Assembly (NCBI GenBank): GCA_012839805.1
Contig: DUMU01000016.1
Span: 27,131 to 91,130, forward strand
From: Bacillota bacterium
GTDB lineage: Bacteria > Bacillota > Limnochordia > Limnochordales > DUMU01
Direction: 5' to 3'
Length of the DNA: 64,000 nt
In this document: in pieces, positions 9,537-19,723 of the stretch
How the letters are laid out: the number at the start of each line of letters is the position of its first letter
Numbering within the stretch: the stretch's first letter is position 1
Notes under the pieces: generated by a model
What the model was told of the DNA's origin: nothing
Seen by the model: only the letters and a program-made list of their open reading frames with translations
Databases searched by the model: none
Translations under genes and position numbers: made by a program

Positions 9537-10538
9537 GTGCGGTTGAAGGATGTCGCCGGCCAGCTGGGGCTTGCCCCCTCCACCGTCTCCCGGGCGCTCA
9601 ACCATCCGGAGATGGTGGCCGCCGAGACCCGGATTCGCGTCTTGGAGGCCGTGCAAAAAGCCCGTTACCAGCCGGATCGCATCGCTCGGAGCCTGCGCAT
9701 CCGGCAAACCTCAACCATCGGGCTGATTGTATCCGACATCCTCAACCCTTTCCATGCCGAGCTGGCTCGCACCGTAGAACAAGCGGCCCGCCAGCGGGGT
9801 TACACGGTTATCTTCGGAAACAGTAACGAGGAAGAAGAGCAAGAACGCGATTACCTCGAGACCTTCGTGTCCAGCAGGGTTTCGGGCATCATACTTGCTC
9901 CGTCTGGCAATAGCTCCGAAACGTTACGCCGGATGGTCGACCAGGGCATCGTGGTGGTACAGGTGGACCGCCTTACTCCCGGGTTGGAGGCGGACGCCGT
10001 GCTCCTTGACAACTCGCGAGGGGCTTCCCTGGCCGTGACGCACCTCATTGACCTGGGCCACCGGCGAATCGGCATGATTGCCGGGCCACAACACCTCACC
10101 ACCGGAAAAGAAAGACTCGAGGGTTACAAGTCGACGCTTCTCGCCGCCGGGCTCCCCTACAACCCCGACCTCGTCTACGTGGGCAACTTTCGAGAGAGCG
10201 GGGGGTATGAGGGAACACGGGCGCTCCTGTCATTGCCCGACCCGCCCACCGCCATTCTCACCGCCAACAGCGAGATGGCCGCCGGCGCGGTCCGTGCCCT
10301 TCGGGAAGCCAACCTTGTCATCGGCAAGGACATCTCTCTCGTCACTTTCGATGATACCCGGTGGGCCCAATACATGCTCCCGCCCCTTACGGTAGTCGCT
10401 CAACCCGTGGAAGAGATCGGGCGCACCGCCGTGGACGTCCTTTTCCGGCGTCTTGAACGGCGTACTTCCCGTTCCACCATCTACACCTTGCAGCCCTATC
10501 TGATAGAACGCGCCTCGACCGGCCGGCCACCCCGGTAG
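9537..10538 (+). CDS. LacI family transcriptional regulator
   Basis: MRLKDVAGQLGLAPSTVSRALNHPEMVAAETRIRVLEA (LacI HTH) plus periplasmic-binding-like domain; GTG start with SD AAAGGAGCGG. Confidence 0.92.
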   Translation: MRLKDVAGQLGLAPSTVSRALNHPEMVAAETRIRVLEAVQKARYQPDRIARSLRIRQTSTIGLIVSDILNPFHAELARTVEQAARQRGYTVIFGNSNEEEEQERDYLETFVSSRVSGIILAPSGNSSETLRRMVDQGIVVVQVDRLTPGLEADAVLLDNSRGASLAVTHLIDLGHRRIGMIAGPQHLTTGKERLEGYKSTLLAAGLPYNPDLVYVGNFRESGGYEGTRALLSLPDPPTAILTANSEMAAGAVRALREANLVIGKDISLVTFDDTRWAQYMLPPLTVVAQPVEEIGRTAVDVLFRRLERRTSRSTIYTLQPYLIERASTGRPPR

Positions 10539-10574
10539 GCTGCCCCGCCGCCGGCGCCCCCCACTTGAGCAGGG

Positions 10575-13268
10575 TTACAGTACCCACTCCCGGCCGCAGG
10601 CTTTCACTCTCACCCCGGTAAGGTCGCCGTAGAGAACCTCGATCTCCGGGATCAGTTCACCGGTAACGAAGTCCCGTCGCTCCCGATAGATCCCCCAGCC
10701 CCGGCCGGTGCTCCAGAAACACTGAAAGTCACCTTCAGGCCGGACTCGGGGGGCAAAGGACATCTCGCCCTTTGCCATGTCGAAAGTGAACCCGCTCAAG
10801 GCCACCACCAGACCCCAGCTGGCCATCGACCGCGCGTAATGGTGGCCGCATTCCACCTCATTCCAAGGGTTACGCCGCCGCCCGTCGTGCCGTTCCGCCA
10901 CCGCCCGTACGATGGCGAGCGCTTCGTCGACCATTCCCTCATAAACGAGCAGCGTAGCTACCTCGTATTCGATGCCGGTCCAGACCTCGTCCGAGTATGG
11001 AAAAGGAAAGCGCGGGCGCTCGGCCCGGCCTTCCGGCCAGCTGCAGAGAACCAGCCCCTCTTCGTCGTTGAAGACATACGCTCGCCCGATGTTGATCTCT
11101 CCGGCAAAGCTCCGCCGGAAGTTCAAACGGAAGATAGCACTCGCGGCCTGTCGTACGTGCTCCGCCGGCAGGAGGTAACCGAGGCCGTAAAGATGCGCCG
11201 CAGTCTGTGCCAGCAGCTGATCCGACAAGCATCCCTGCCCGAACTGATATTTGTACTGGTTAATATCCTCGAGCCGCTGAACATAATACTCGCCGTTCCA
11301 GGTAAGCCGGTCGAGTCGTTCCGCTGCCGTCCGGGCAGCCTGCTCGTACCATGCCGCCGGCCGGGCTGCCTCGACCGTCCGGGCCATCTCGGCCATGGCC
11401 CGCAGTGCCCCGACCAAGAAGAGTCCCGTCATGGGATTCGGCCCGTAGAATTCGATGTCGTAGGTGTTGTGCTGCTGCCCGTCCAGCACCAGATCCTTGT
11501 CGGTGTCCCATACTCGCAGTGCATAGTCAAGTGCCCGCGTGGCCCCCTCCCAGTTCAGCAGCAGAAAATCGAAATCGCCGCTCAACTTCCAGTCGCGATA
11601 GAGCCTCATAATCGCTCCCAACTGGCCGTCGGCCGCGGCATGGAACTGGAATTGGTAAAGGGGTGAGAAGGCCTTCCCGACCCGGAAAGACATCTTGCCG
11701 TCCTCTGCCGTCTCCAGGGTGAATTCCTGGCGCCGCATATTCCGCTCGAGCGACGGGAAGAGGAAAGCAAGCGCCTGTTCGTAATTCCAGACATGGGTGC
11801 AGTTCCCGTGGCAACAACCTTCCCTGTCAAAGCAGCCCTCCCAACCCATGAACCAGTCGTCCTCCAGCCAGAAGCAGGTTGGGCTTCGGAGCACCGCCAG
11901 GTTGGCCGCCGCCCGATCCAGCACCTCAGGAGGCAGCGTGCTGCCGAAAAAGGCATCATGGAAGGCCAGCGTCTCCCGTTCCAGTCGCTCCAGGTTAAGG
12001 ACGAGATAGCGAGCCACCTCCCAAGCATCCCCAAAGCGGGTGGCGTAGCGGTTGCGCACCACGGGATTGCCTTGATCGAGCGGCTGCCACCAGCCTCGTA
12101 CACGATTTGGGAAGTACCAGGTAAGGATGAACTCGAATACCCGCTCCTCGCCCGGGGAAAGCGTGTCCCATGCCCCGAGGCTCCCCGTGTCGTACCTTCC
12201 CGGGTCCGAAGGGGTGGAATATCCCAGGTCCGTCAGGCGCCCGTCGCTAGCCAGATCGTCCCAGAACTCCTGAACATCGTCCCACCAGCTGCCCCGCAAC
12301 CAGGTCCGCTTGACGGTCACCTGCGGGTGGGTGGTTGCCAGCACCAGATTGCCGAAGCTCGGATGGTCTTGGGGAATCCGGCGGGACGTAAACATTATGC
12401 CGCTCAGGCCTAATTGCCGATCCCGCCGGAACTCGTTCACGTGGCCCCCCATCAGCTGCCCCCGGGGTGCTCCCCACACGTCCGTATCTTCCATTCCCAG
12501 CGGGTTTGCCAGCGAACCGACTACGGTAACGTCAACTTTCACTGACCCGGGATTTCTCACTCGGTAACGCAGAACTGCGCCAGGGATTCCAGAATCTTCA
12601 GGATTGAGCGGAATGAAGGGCGTGAAGGCCTCAAGCGTAACCTGCACCGGCAGACTACCGTCCGCAAAGTCCACCTTGACCAACGGATACTCAGCGTACA
12701 ACGTCGAATGCTCAAGGCGCGGTAGTCCACCAGCAAACTGCGGATAGATACCGTGCGAACTGGTGAACGGCGGGTTCAACCGGGATTCAAGCACCCGCAC
12801 CGCGGCTTTGCTGGATTCGTCAGCCCCACCCGAGCTATTTTGCGGCCGCGCCCAGATGGCAAAGTAGGTGTTCGGCAATCTCACGCCCTTACCGGGGCGA
12901 TTCTGGATCTCCCAGTCCCGGAACTCACCCCGGGCACCGAGTGACACGTTGCCCGTGCCGATCCCACCGAGCGGAAATGCTATCTCCGAGGCTGTACCTG
13001 GGAATGCTCGAAGCTTACCCGACCAGGCCCACGGAGCTCGACTGATTCTCGCATCTGCGGCGCTGTGCGACTCTCTGTTCTCCTGCAGCCAACCGACTGC
13101 TTTGGCGTCAGCATACGGATTGCTCAAGAGACTCGCCTGCCCTTCGGGTACAGTTGGAACACCGGAAAGATCGTCAGCAGCCTGCGCTGGGGTCAGCGAA
13201 CCCCCAGCGATGATCAACAAGCATCCCATGGGGGTTGCGTAAAGGCGGATCAACACCCAACCTGACAC
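10575..13268 (-). CDS. GH116-like glucosylceramidase/beta-glucosidase family protein, predicted secreted
   Basis: GTASEIAFPLGGIGTGNVSLGARGEFRDWEIQNRPGKG; DKDLVLDGQQHNTYDIEFYGPNPMTGLFLVGALRA; CSWPEG...FPFPYSDEVWTGIEYEVA. Confidence 0.82.
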   Translation of the reverse strand: MSGWVLIRLYATPMGCLLIIAGGSLTPAQAADDLSGVPTVPEGQASLLSNPYADAKAVGWLQENRESHSAADARISRAPWAWSGKLRAFPGTASEIAFPLGGIGTGNVSLGARGEFRDWEIQNRPGKGVRLPNTYFAIWARPQNSSGGADESSKAAVRVLESRLNPPFTSSHGIYPQFAGGLPRLEHSTLYAEYPLVKVDFADGSLPVQVTLEAFTPFIPLNPEDSGIPGAVLRYRVRNPGSVKVDVTVVGSLANPLGMEDTDVWGAPRGQLMGGHVNEFRRDRQLGLSGIMFTSRRIPQDHPSFGNLVLATTHPQVTVKRTWLRGSWWDDVQEFWDDLASDGRLTDLGYSTPSDPGRYDTGSLGAWDTLSPGEERVFEFILTWYFPNRVRGWWQPLDQGNPVVRNRYATRFGDAWEVARYLVLNLERLERETLAFHDAFFGSTLPPEVLDRAAANLAVLRSPTCFWLEDDWFMGWEGCFDREGCCHGNCTHVWNYEQALAFLFPSLERNMRRQEFTLETAEDGKMSFRVGKAFSPLYQFQFHAAADGQLGAIMRLYRDWKLSGDFDFLLLNWEGATRALDYALRVWDTDKDLVLDGQQHNTYDIEFYGPNPMTGLFLVGALRAMAEMARTVEAARPAAWYEQAARTAAERLDRLTWNGEYYVQRLEDINQYKYQFGQGCLSDQLLAQTAAHLYGLGYLLPAEHVRQAASAIFRLNFRRSFAGEINIGRAYVFNDEEGLVLCSWPEGRAERPRFPFPYSDEVWTGIEYEVATLLVYEGMVDEALAIVRAVAERHDGRRRNPWNEVECGHHYARSMASWGLVVALSGFTFDMAKGEMSFAPRVRPEGDFQCFWSTGRGWGIYRERRDFVTGELIPEIEVLYGDLTGVRVKACGREWVL

Positions 13269-13341
13269 GTCTAGGGACGTTCCAATCCCCCAGGGAGCGC
13301 TGCGTGTGGCAGCGTGAACATGACGTGCAGTAATGCGCCTG

Positions 13342-13396
13342 CAACCGTTTGTTGAGCACCTGCCCGTACTGTATCACCGGGCGCTTCGGGCGTCAA
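13342..13396 (-). promoter_or_regulatory. Putative promoter (TTGACG-17-TACAGT) and LacI-like operator upstream of the GH116 gene
   Basis: Minus strand: TTGACG (13396-13391), 17-bp spacer, TACAGT (13373-13368), then CAAACGGTTG (13351-13342). Confidence 0.5.
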
Positions 13397-13541
13397 CATC
13401 TTCTCTTGAAGGTCTCGGACTCACGACTCGAACTCTTCCAACATTCGTTCCTGCAACAAGGCCCATTCGGAGCAGCTCATGCGGTCGTGTAGACCGGCCC
13501 GGAGCGGCTGCGATGCCCTTTTCCCCGAACCCGGCGAAGGG

Positions 13542-13591
13542 TTGACAGAAAGACATAAACTGCACTATAATGAAGGTGCCACAATCGATTG
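13542..13591 (+). promoter_or_regulatory. Consensus sigma-A-type promoter with LacI-like operator at the predicted start site
   Basis: TTGACA (13542-13547), 18-bp spacer, TATAAT (13566-13571), palindrome CAATCGATTG (13582-13591). Confidence 0.6.
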
Positions 13592-13748
13592 CACAATCAA
13601 GGAGGACTCACATTGTCCAGGGTGCCGAAAGCCGCGGTACTGACGTCGGTTAAGTTCGTATAATGTCTACGTAATGAACCCGGCGGTCGAGCGGCAAAAC
13701 GAGCAGGGTGACAGTGTGACCAACATCCAACGCAAAGGAGTCTTCGTG

Positions 13749-15164
13749 ATGGCAACGAAACCCAGGATCGGTATCCTGACCTTTTCCGACGGGCGGGAGT
13801 ACGCCCACGCTCCCCAAATCCAGGAGAACAAGACGTTTGAAACCCGGTTGCGCCGGGCGCTGGAAGCGGCCGGCATCGACGTGGTGACCGGTGAACTGGT
13901 CTGGACGAACGAGCTGGCCGCCTCCGAGGGCAAGAAACTACAGGCCGCCGGCTGCGAGGCCACCATCTTCAATTACGCCGTCTGGGCTTTTCCGCAGTTC
14001 AGCGTGATGGCTAGCCGCTTTGCCCCCGGACCTTTCCTGCTCTTCGGGCAGGTCAACCCCTCCAAGCCGGGCATGGTCTCGGTCCTGGCCGCGGCCGGGG
14101 CCCTCGACCAGATCGGCGTCGCTTATCGCCGGGTCTTCGGTGAGATCGAGAACCCGGAGGTTTTGCGCCAGGTAGTCTCTTTCGCCCGCGGGGCCCATGC
14201 TGCGGCCGCGCTCCGGGGCGAAACCTTCGGTCTCTTCGGCGGTCGCTCCATCGGCATCAACACCGCCGTCGCCCCCACCGACCTCTGGGCCAAACAGTTC
14301 GGAGTGGACGTAGAACACGTAGACCAATGGGAGATCGTGCGTCGCGCCGAAGAGTGGATGAAGAAGCCGGAAGTGCTGGCGGCGCAGCAGTGGCTAGAAA
14401 GCAAAGTGCGGAAAGTTCATTATGACGGGCAGCAGCTTACGCCCGAAAAGCTCCGGCTGCAGATCGCGAGCTACTATGCCGTCCGTGACATCGTGCGTGA
14501 ACGCCATTTCGCCTTCACCGGCATCAAAGCTCAGCCGGAGCTGACCGAACACTTCGTCACCGCCGACATCGCCGAAGCCTTCCTGAACGATCCTTATGAT
14601 TTCGACGGGCCGCACGAGCCGATCGTCTGCTCGACTGAGGCGGACATGGACGCCGCTTTGACGATGGAGGTGTTCAAGCACCTCGCCGGGACGCCGGTGC
14701 TCTTTGCCGACGTTCGCCACTACTTTGCGGACATCGATGTTCTGGACCTGGTCAACTCCGGCGAACACGCAACTTACTTTGCCGCCCGCAGCTTCGATCC
14801 GGACGAGAACCTAGCGCACGTGGAGCTAAAGCCGCAGGGTTTCTACTTCCCCGCCGGAGGAGCGGCCGTCTTCCACATCGCCGCCCCCGGGGAAGTGACC
14901 TTGGCCCGCATGAGCCGGAAAGATGGCCGCTACCGGATGCACATCCTGAAAGGGGAGTTTGTCCGTCTCGACCCGGACGATGAGGCCCGCCGCGTTGCCA
15001 GCGTGCAGGACAACTGGCCCCACGCCTTTACCAAACTGGCCTGCAGCATCGATACTTTCCTGCAGAACTTCCCGGCCAACCACATCCATGGCGTCTACGG
15101 GCAGTGGATCGACGAGCTGGTTGCCTTCTGCCACAACACCGGAGTCGAACCGATCGTCTTATAG
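13749..15164 (+). CDS. L-fucose/L-arabinose isomerase family protein
   Basis: MATKPRIGILTFSDGREYAHAPQIQENKTFETRLRRALEAAGIDVVTGELVWTN...LFGGRSIGINTA; fucose-isomerase-like fold; ATG at 13749 (track ORF begins at 13674). Confidence 0.7.
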   Translation: MATKPRIGILTFSDGREYAHAPQIQENKTFETRLRRALEAAGIDVVTGELVWTNELAASEGKKLQAAGCEATIFNYAVWAFPQFSVMASRFAPGPFLLFGQVNPSKPGMVSVLAAAGALDQIGVAYRRVFGEIENPEVLRQVVSFARGAHAAAALRGETFGLFGGRSIGINTAVAPTDLWAKQFGVDVEHVDQWEIVRRAEEWMKKPEVLAAQQWLESKVRKVHYDGQQLTPEKLRLQIASYYAVRDIVRERHFAFTGIKAQPELTEHFVTADIAEAFLNDPYDFDGPHEPIVCSTEADMDAALTMEVFKHLAGTPVLFADVRHYFADIDVLDLVNSGEHATYFAARSFDPDENLAHVELKPQGFYFPAGGAAVFHIAAPGEVTLARMSRKDGRYRMHILKGEFVRLDPDDEARRVASVQDNWPHAFTKLACSIDTFLQNFPANHIHGVYGQWIDELVAFCHNTGVEPIVL

Positions 15165-15243
15165 CATGGCTTATAGCGTGGCGTAGCGGTGCACAACAAG
15201 CAGAGCCAAAACCAGTAAAGTTCGTGAGAGGCAGGGAGTTTAG

Positions 15244-16422
15244 ATGAGCAGTCCGCTGAACCGTCTTTTCGTTCTGAAACCCGCCCGCACTCTCCGGGTC
15301 TCCAGCTACGATCGCAGCGGCGGGAATGCTGATTCCATCCGTATTCCTGCCGGGCAGACCGCTGTGCTGGCAGATATCAAGGGAGCTGGGGTCATCCGGC
15401 ACATTTGGTTCACGATTGCCGCGCCCGACCCGCTCTTTCGCCGGCATGCAGTACTGCGCATGTTCTGGGACGGAGAAGAGCGTCCCAGCGTCGAGTCACC
15501 GCTGGGCGATTTCTTCGGACAGGGCTGGGGAGAAAAGTACAACTTCGTCAGTTTTCCCCTGGCTGCCGCTCCCAGAGAGGGCAACGCCCTGGTCTGTTAC
15601 TTCCCCATGCCCTTTGCCCGCTCTGCCCGGATCGAAGTGGAAAACCAGTCGGAGCAAGACGTTCACGCATTCTATTATTACATCGATCATGAACTGTTTC
15701 CGAGCGAGGCCGAACTGCTGGCCGCGCACGGTACGAGCGGCCGGCTGGCATACTTCCACGCCTGGTGGAACCGGGAGATTACCGGGCCCGACCAGGAGGT
15801 CGCCGGGGGACGCGAAAACGAGTGGGCAGTGCTGGGACCATTCCCGCCCCACCCGACCGACGCCGGTAACTAACTCTTGATCGATGCCGAGGGCGAGGGA
15901 CACGTGGTCGGAGTGAACTACTACGTCGACTGCCCGACCCCCATCTGGTACGGCGAGGGCGATGATATGTGGCTGATCGACGGGGAGGAGTGGCCGGGGT
16001 CACTCCACGGCACAGGAACTGAAGACTTCTTCAACTGCTCCTGGAGTCCTAACGAGACCTACCTTCATCCGTATTTTGGCTACGCTCGTGTGCCGCGCCA
16101 GAACACGGGCTGGCTTGGTCGGACCCATGCGTATCGCTTCTTCCTGGAGGATCCGATACGGTTCAAGAGGTCGATCAAGGGCAGCATCGAGCACGGGCAC
16201 GCCAACGTGCTCACCCTCGACTTGTCCAGCGTCGTGTACTGGTATCAGACCGAGCCTCACAAGCCCTTCCCGGCGCTGCCGCCGGCCAAACAACGGGAGA
16301 ACATGCCGGAGATCGGCGCGGTTGAAATCCACCGCTGGCGGCATGCCTGGCGAGAAACGCTACTCAAGGCCCGGCAGGGCAAGGAAGTGCCGGTCCTCTG
16401 GGGCAACGAGCCCCTGCCGTAG
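15244..16422 (+). pseudogene. DUF2961 family protein interrupted by an in-frame TAA (15871-15873)
   Basis: 15244-15873 and 15877-16422 are in the same frame: ...PFPPHPTDAGN-stop-LLIDAEGEGHVVGVNYYVDCPTPIWYGEGDDMWLIDGEEWPGSLHGTGTEDFFNCSW. Confidence 0.75.
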
Positions 16423-16462
16423 CAGCAAAGAGGAAGGAGAACAAAGAGGAAGGAGAACCCTA

Positions 16463-18082
16463 ATGGCTGAGGCCGAAGTGCGTTTCAGTAATCCTGAAGC
16501 AAGGCAGGTCCTGGTTCAAGTGCTCGTCCCGCCCGACCTTCAAGAGGCCAGCCGCCTCATCATCCACGACTTGCCGATGATGGTCGAGGGGACAGTGCTA
16601 CGCATGGGCGGCATTGGCGGAGTGCAGACGGTGCCGCAACTTCGCCGGCAGGGGTACGCCCGGCAGATGCTTTCGTCAGCAGTTCAGTACATGCGGGAAA
16701 ATGATTACGACGTGTCGGTACTCTTTGGTATTCACAACTTCTACCACCGCTTCGGGTTCGTTACGAGCCTCATCGAAAGCCGGATAACAGTACCCACTCG
16801 CCTCGCCGAAAACGCCGCCGGTTCCAGGATCAACGCCACCGCTAGCGCCGAAGTCAACACCACTACCGGCGCAGGAGCTGACGCCACCGCGCTCCTTTCC
16901 ATCCGGCCCTACGATCCCGAACGGGATCTCGACGCCGTGCTGCGGCTTTATGTCGCCAAGAACGCTCACCGGGTCGGCCCGCTCCTGCGTTCACCCGACC
17001 GCTGGTGGGGCTTCCGGCTGGGCTCGACCTGGGGACGGCAGACCGATGTCTTCGTAGCAGTCAGGGAGAAACCGAATGAAAAGGAGAACGGGAAGGGGGA
17101 GGAGCTGGTCGGATACTTCCTTCTGGATCGTGCCGATGAGGAAGTGACCGTACCGGAGGTGGAAGCAGTCGACGCGGCGACCCTCGAGGCCATTCTCGCC
17201 CACCTCGCCCGGCTCGCCGTGGAACGCCGAGTCGACCATCTCACCTTCCACATTCATCCTGACGCGGACATGGCGCGCCTTTTGCGGTTTTACGGTTCAG
17301 AGGTGACGGTAACGTACTCGTTCGACCGGGGGCCGATGGCCCGGATCATCAACCTGGAAAGCACTCTCCGTAAACTCCTGCCCGTATTGAACCGTCGGCT
17401 GGCCCAAGGTGCCGCCGCTCCCGGCGCCGCTGCTGCTCGCGCCGACGCTACTGCCGGTGCTGCAGGGGCCACCGGGGTTGATGCTACCGCCCCCGCTACT
17501 CCCACCGCCAGTGGCGTCACCCCTGCTACTGCTGCCACGCCCTCCGCCGTCAAGGCCGGAGACGTGCCCGGGGTCGGTGCCGGAACCGAGCCTCAAGGCC
17601 GGTTCTCCGGGGAGAGATTCGAGCTGGGTCTCGTAATCTGGGACGCGAACTCGGCCAGGCCCGATCTGAGCAGCCCCGGCGCCGGTGCGCACTGGCAGGC
17701 AGTTCGCCTCCGATTTGGCTTAACCGGAACACCCGATTCGTCCCGATGGGCAGCACCTGCCATAGTGATAGAGGAGGTAGAAGCGGCCGGCAGCGGAATC
17801 CAGGCCGCACAGGACACCAGCGGGCCTGCACCGGCCGCCGAAGCGAGCCTGCCGCCCTCCAGCGTGGAACGGGTGGTTCACAGGCTGGTCCAGGAAGGAG
17901 TGGCCGCGGTAAGCCTGCCCCAGGAGCTATTCACACAGCTCCTTTTGGGCTACCGCTCGGTGGATGAGGTCTTCGAAGCGAAAGCAGTGAGGATCACTGA
18001 GACGCCGGCCGCGGTACGCGAACTGTTCGCTCTTCTCTTCCCGCCCCGCCAACCTTACCTGCCCCGGGCGGATCGCTTCTAG
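16463..18082 (+). CDS. GNAT N-acetyltransferase (Eis-like tandem architecture) with low-complexity insertions
   Basis: MAEAEVRFSN...VQTVPQLRRQGYARQMLSSAVQYMRENDYDVSVLFGIHNFYHRFGF (GNAT motif A); second domain SIRPYDPERDLDAVLRLY; SD AAGGAG before ATG 16463. Confidence 0.75.
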   Translation: MAEAEVRFSNPEARQVLVQVLVPPDLQEASRLIIHDLPMMVEGTVLRMGGIGGVQTVPQLRRQGYARQMLSSAVQYMRENDYDVSVLFGIHNFYHRFGFVTSLIESRITVPTRLAENAAGSRINATASAEVNTTTGAGADATALLSIRPYDPERDLDAVLRLYVAKNAHRVGPLLRSPDRWWGFRLGSTWGRQTDVFVAVREKPNEKENGKGEELVGYFLLDRADEEVTVPEVEAVDAATLEAILAHLARLAVERRVDHLTFHIHPDADMARLLRFYGSEVTVTYSFDRGPMARIINLESTLRKLLPVLNRRLAQGAAAPGAAAARADATAGAAGATGVDATAPATPTASGVTPATAATPSAVKAGDVPGVGAGTEPQGRFSGERFELGLVIWDANSARPDLSSPGAGAHWQAVRLRFGLTGTPDSSRWAAPAIVIEEVEAAGSGIQAAQDTSGPAPAAEASLPPSSVERVVHRLVQEGVAAVSLPQELFTQLLLGYRSVDEVFEAKAVRITETPAAVRELFALLFPPRQPYLPRADRF

Positions 18083-18153
18083 GAAAAGAAGCAGGACTTT
18101 GCCCTCCACCGCGTTCCACCGCAGCACCGCCCGCTCCCGGCATGGGTTTGCGG

Positions 18154-18552
18154 TCACGGCAGGCAGTCGAAGCCCTGCTCCCGAAAGTGAGCATCGAAAG
18201 CAAAAACCCTGCGTATCCCCAATTGGCGCATTATCTCAAAGCTCGTGCAGTCTACGAGGCTAAGGCTACGCCGGCCCGCAGTGATCAAAGCAGCTGCAGC
18301 TCGCAAATGTAGGTCGTGGTCCACCCATTCGACTCTAAGCAGGGGGAAGATATCCTCATGAAAAGCTCTCATTGCCTCCATCCCCAGCCGGCTTTGAACC
18401 AGGGCATAGGTCTCGACCAGGACAGAGCTACTGCAAACTAGCGGGGTCTGCCCGGTCAGGAGGTCCGTCCACACACGGCGAGCTCGTTCATGATTTTCGT
18501 CGTCAGCGTTGAGGACCGCAAGGAAAGCCGAAGTATCCACGTATATCCTCAC
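18154..18552 (-). CDS. PIN-domain ribonuclease toxin (VapC-like)
   Basis: MRIYVDTSAFLAVLNADDENHERARRVWTDLL...SLVDCTSFEIMRQLGIRRVFAFDAHFREQGF; PIN acidic residues. Confidence 0.85.
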   Translation of the reverse strand: MRIYVDTSAFLAVLNADDENHERARRVWTDLLTGQTPLVCSSSVLVETYALVQSRLGMEAMRAFHEDIFPLLRVEWVDHDLHLRAAAALITAGRRSLSLVDCTSFEIMRQLGIRRVFAFDAHFREQGFDCLP

Positions 18553-18794
18553 TTGTAACTCTCCTCCAGGTAATTGTCATGGTTGGTGGCAAGGTCCCGC
18601 ACGCCGGATCTGAACCGCCCTGCTGCGGCGATCGCCCGCTTGATACGATCCTCCATCTCGGCCCCTCCCGACGTGGCGATAAGAAGCTGAACCCCCTCGC
18701 GTATGAGCTCTGCCACCGAGACTCCACGGGCGACTGCCAGTCGTTTCAGCGCTCTTGATTGCTCGTTCGTAAGTTGAACCTGCGTGCGAACCAC
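18549..18794 (-). CDS. Ribbon-helix-helix antitoxin (VapB-like)
   Basis: MVRTQVQLTNEQSRALKRLAVARGVSVAELIREGVQ; 4-nt overlap with the downstream PIN gene. Confidence 0.8.
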   Translation of the reverse strand: MVRTQVQLTNEQSRALKRLAVARGVSVAELIREGVQLLIATSGGAEMEDRIKRAIAAAGRFRSGVRDLATNHDNYLEESYK

Positions 18795-19003
18795 GGTTCA
18801 TCCCCCCGGTGTGACTACGTGCTTACATTTATGATACCATGGTGGCATGGAGCCGGAATAGTATATCGAACCCACGGCAACTACGCTGCCGCCCCGACCA
18901 CCCCGCCAGCCGCTGCTGTCTCTACCCGGTCCCGCTGCATGAGCAAGGGTTCTGTGGATCGAAGGCGAACATTAACTCGATCGCCAGCACCAGGAGAAGG
19001 GAC

Positions 19004-19555
19004 ATGAGCAGGGTCGTCCATTACTGCTACTGCACACTCTCGCCCGAAGTGGTGGACTACGAGCCCCCCGTGGCTCCGATCCGGGTACTGGTGGCCTGGT
19101 CCGAGCGCGGAATATGCCGTATCGACCTGGGCGGCGCCGCCCCTCCTGGCCAGGGCCAGATCGAGTTCCGGCGATACGACTCGCGTCAGGTCGAGTTGAC
19201 CAGGCTCTTGGAGGAATGGCTCGCGCGCGGAGACGACCCGGCCATCACCGCTATTCCGCTCGACCTGAGTGGCCTTACGCTGTTTACAAAGGAAGTCCTC
19301 TCGACCGTCAGGACCATACCACGCGGTGAGATCCGCTCCTATCGCTGGGTTGCCCGAGAGATCGGCCGCCCCCGGGCCATTCGGGCGGTAGGTCAGGCAT
19401 TGAGGGCTAATCCGATCCCGCTGTTGATTCCCTGCCATCGAGTCGTGCCGGCAAGGGGGGGCGTGGGCGGATACTCGGGTGGTATGGGGCCCGAGTTCAA
19501 GAAATGGCTCCTTCGCCACGAGGGGATCACTCCCCCGTTCCGCCCCCGGTACTGA
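19004..19555 (+). CDS. ogt: Methylated-DNA--protein-cysteine methyltransferase
   Basis: RAVGQALRANPIPLLIPCHRVVPARGGVGGYSGG active-site motif PCHRV. Confidence 0.92.
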   Translation: MSRVVHYCYCTLSPEVVDYEPPVAPIRVLVAWSERGICRIDLGGAAPPGQGQIEFRRYDSRQVELTRLLEEWLARGDDPAITAIPLDLSGLTLFTKEVLSTVRTIPRGEIRSYRWVAREIGRPRAIRAVGQALRANPIPLLIPCHRVVPARGGVGGYSGGMGPEFKKWLLRHEGITPPFRPRY

Positions 19556-19723
19556 CGGCCGGCAGCCTTCTCGCGCCGGGCCGGGTGGTCCGGGCCGCGC
19601 CGTTCCCTTCTGCTTGCTGCTTGAGCGTTGCCCCCGGCGCTGGCCGAGCAGGCGGCCGGCCGGAGGAGCGGCCTGTTCCCCGTTCTCCCAGCTCAGCCTA
19701 CCCCCAGCCGGCCGCGGCCGTCT

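Noticed and set aside
16076-16462. N-terminal extension of the GNAT ORF in the track
   Set aside because: The extension overlaps DUF2961 coding sequence out of frame and is Arg/Ser-rich nonsense; an SD-preceded ATG at 16463 is the real start
18154-18794. VapBC-like pair as part of a novel defence island
   Set aside because: Ordinary type II toxin-antitoxin organisation with no other defence genes around; kept only as a feature
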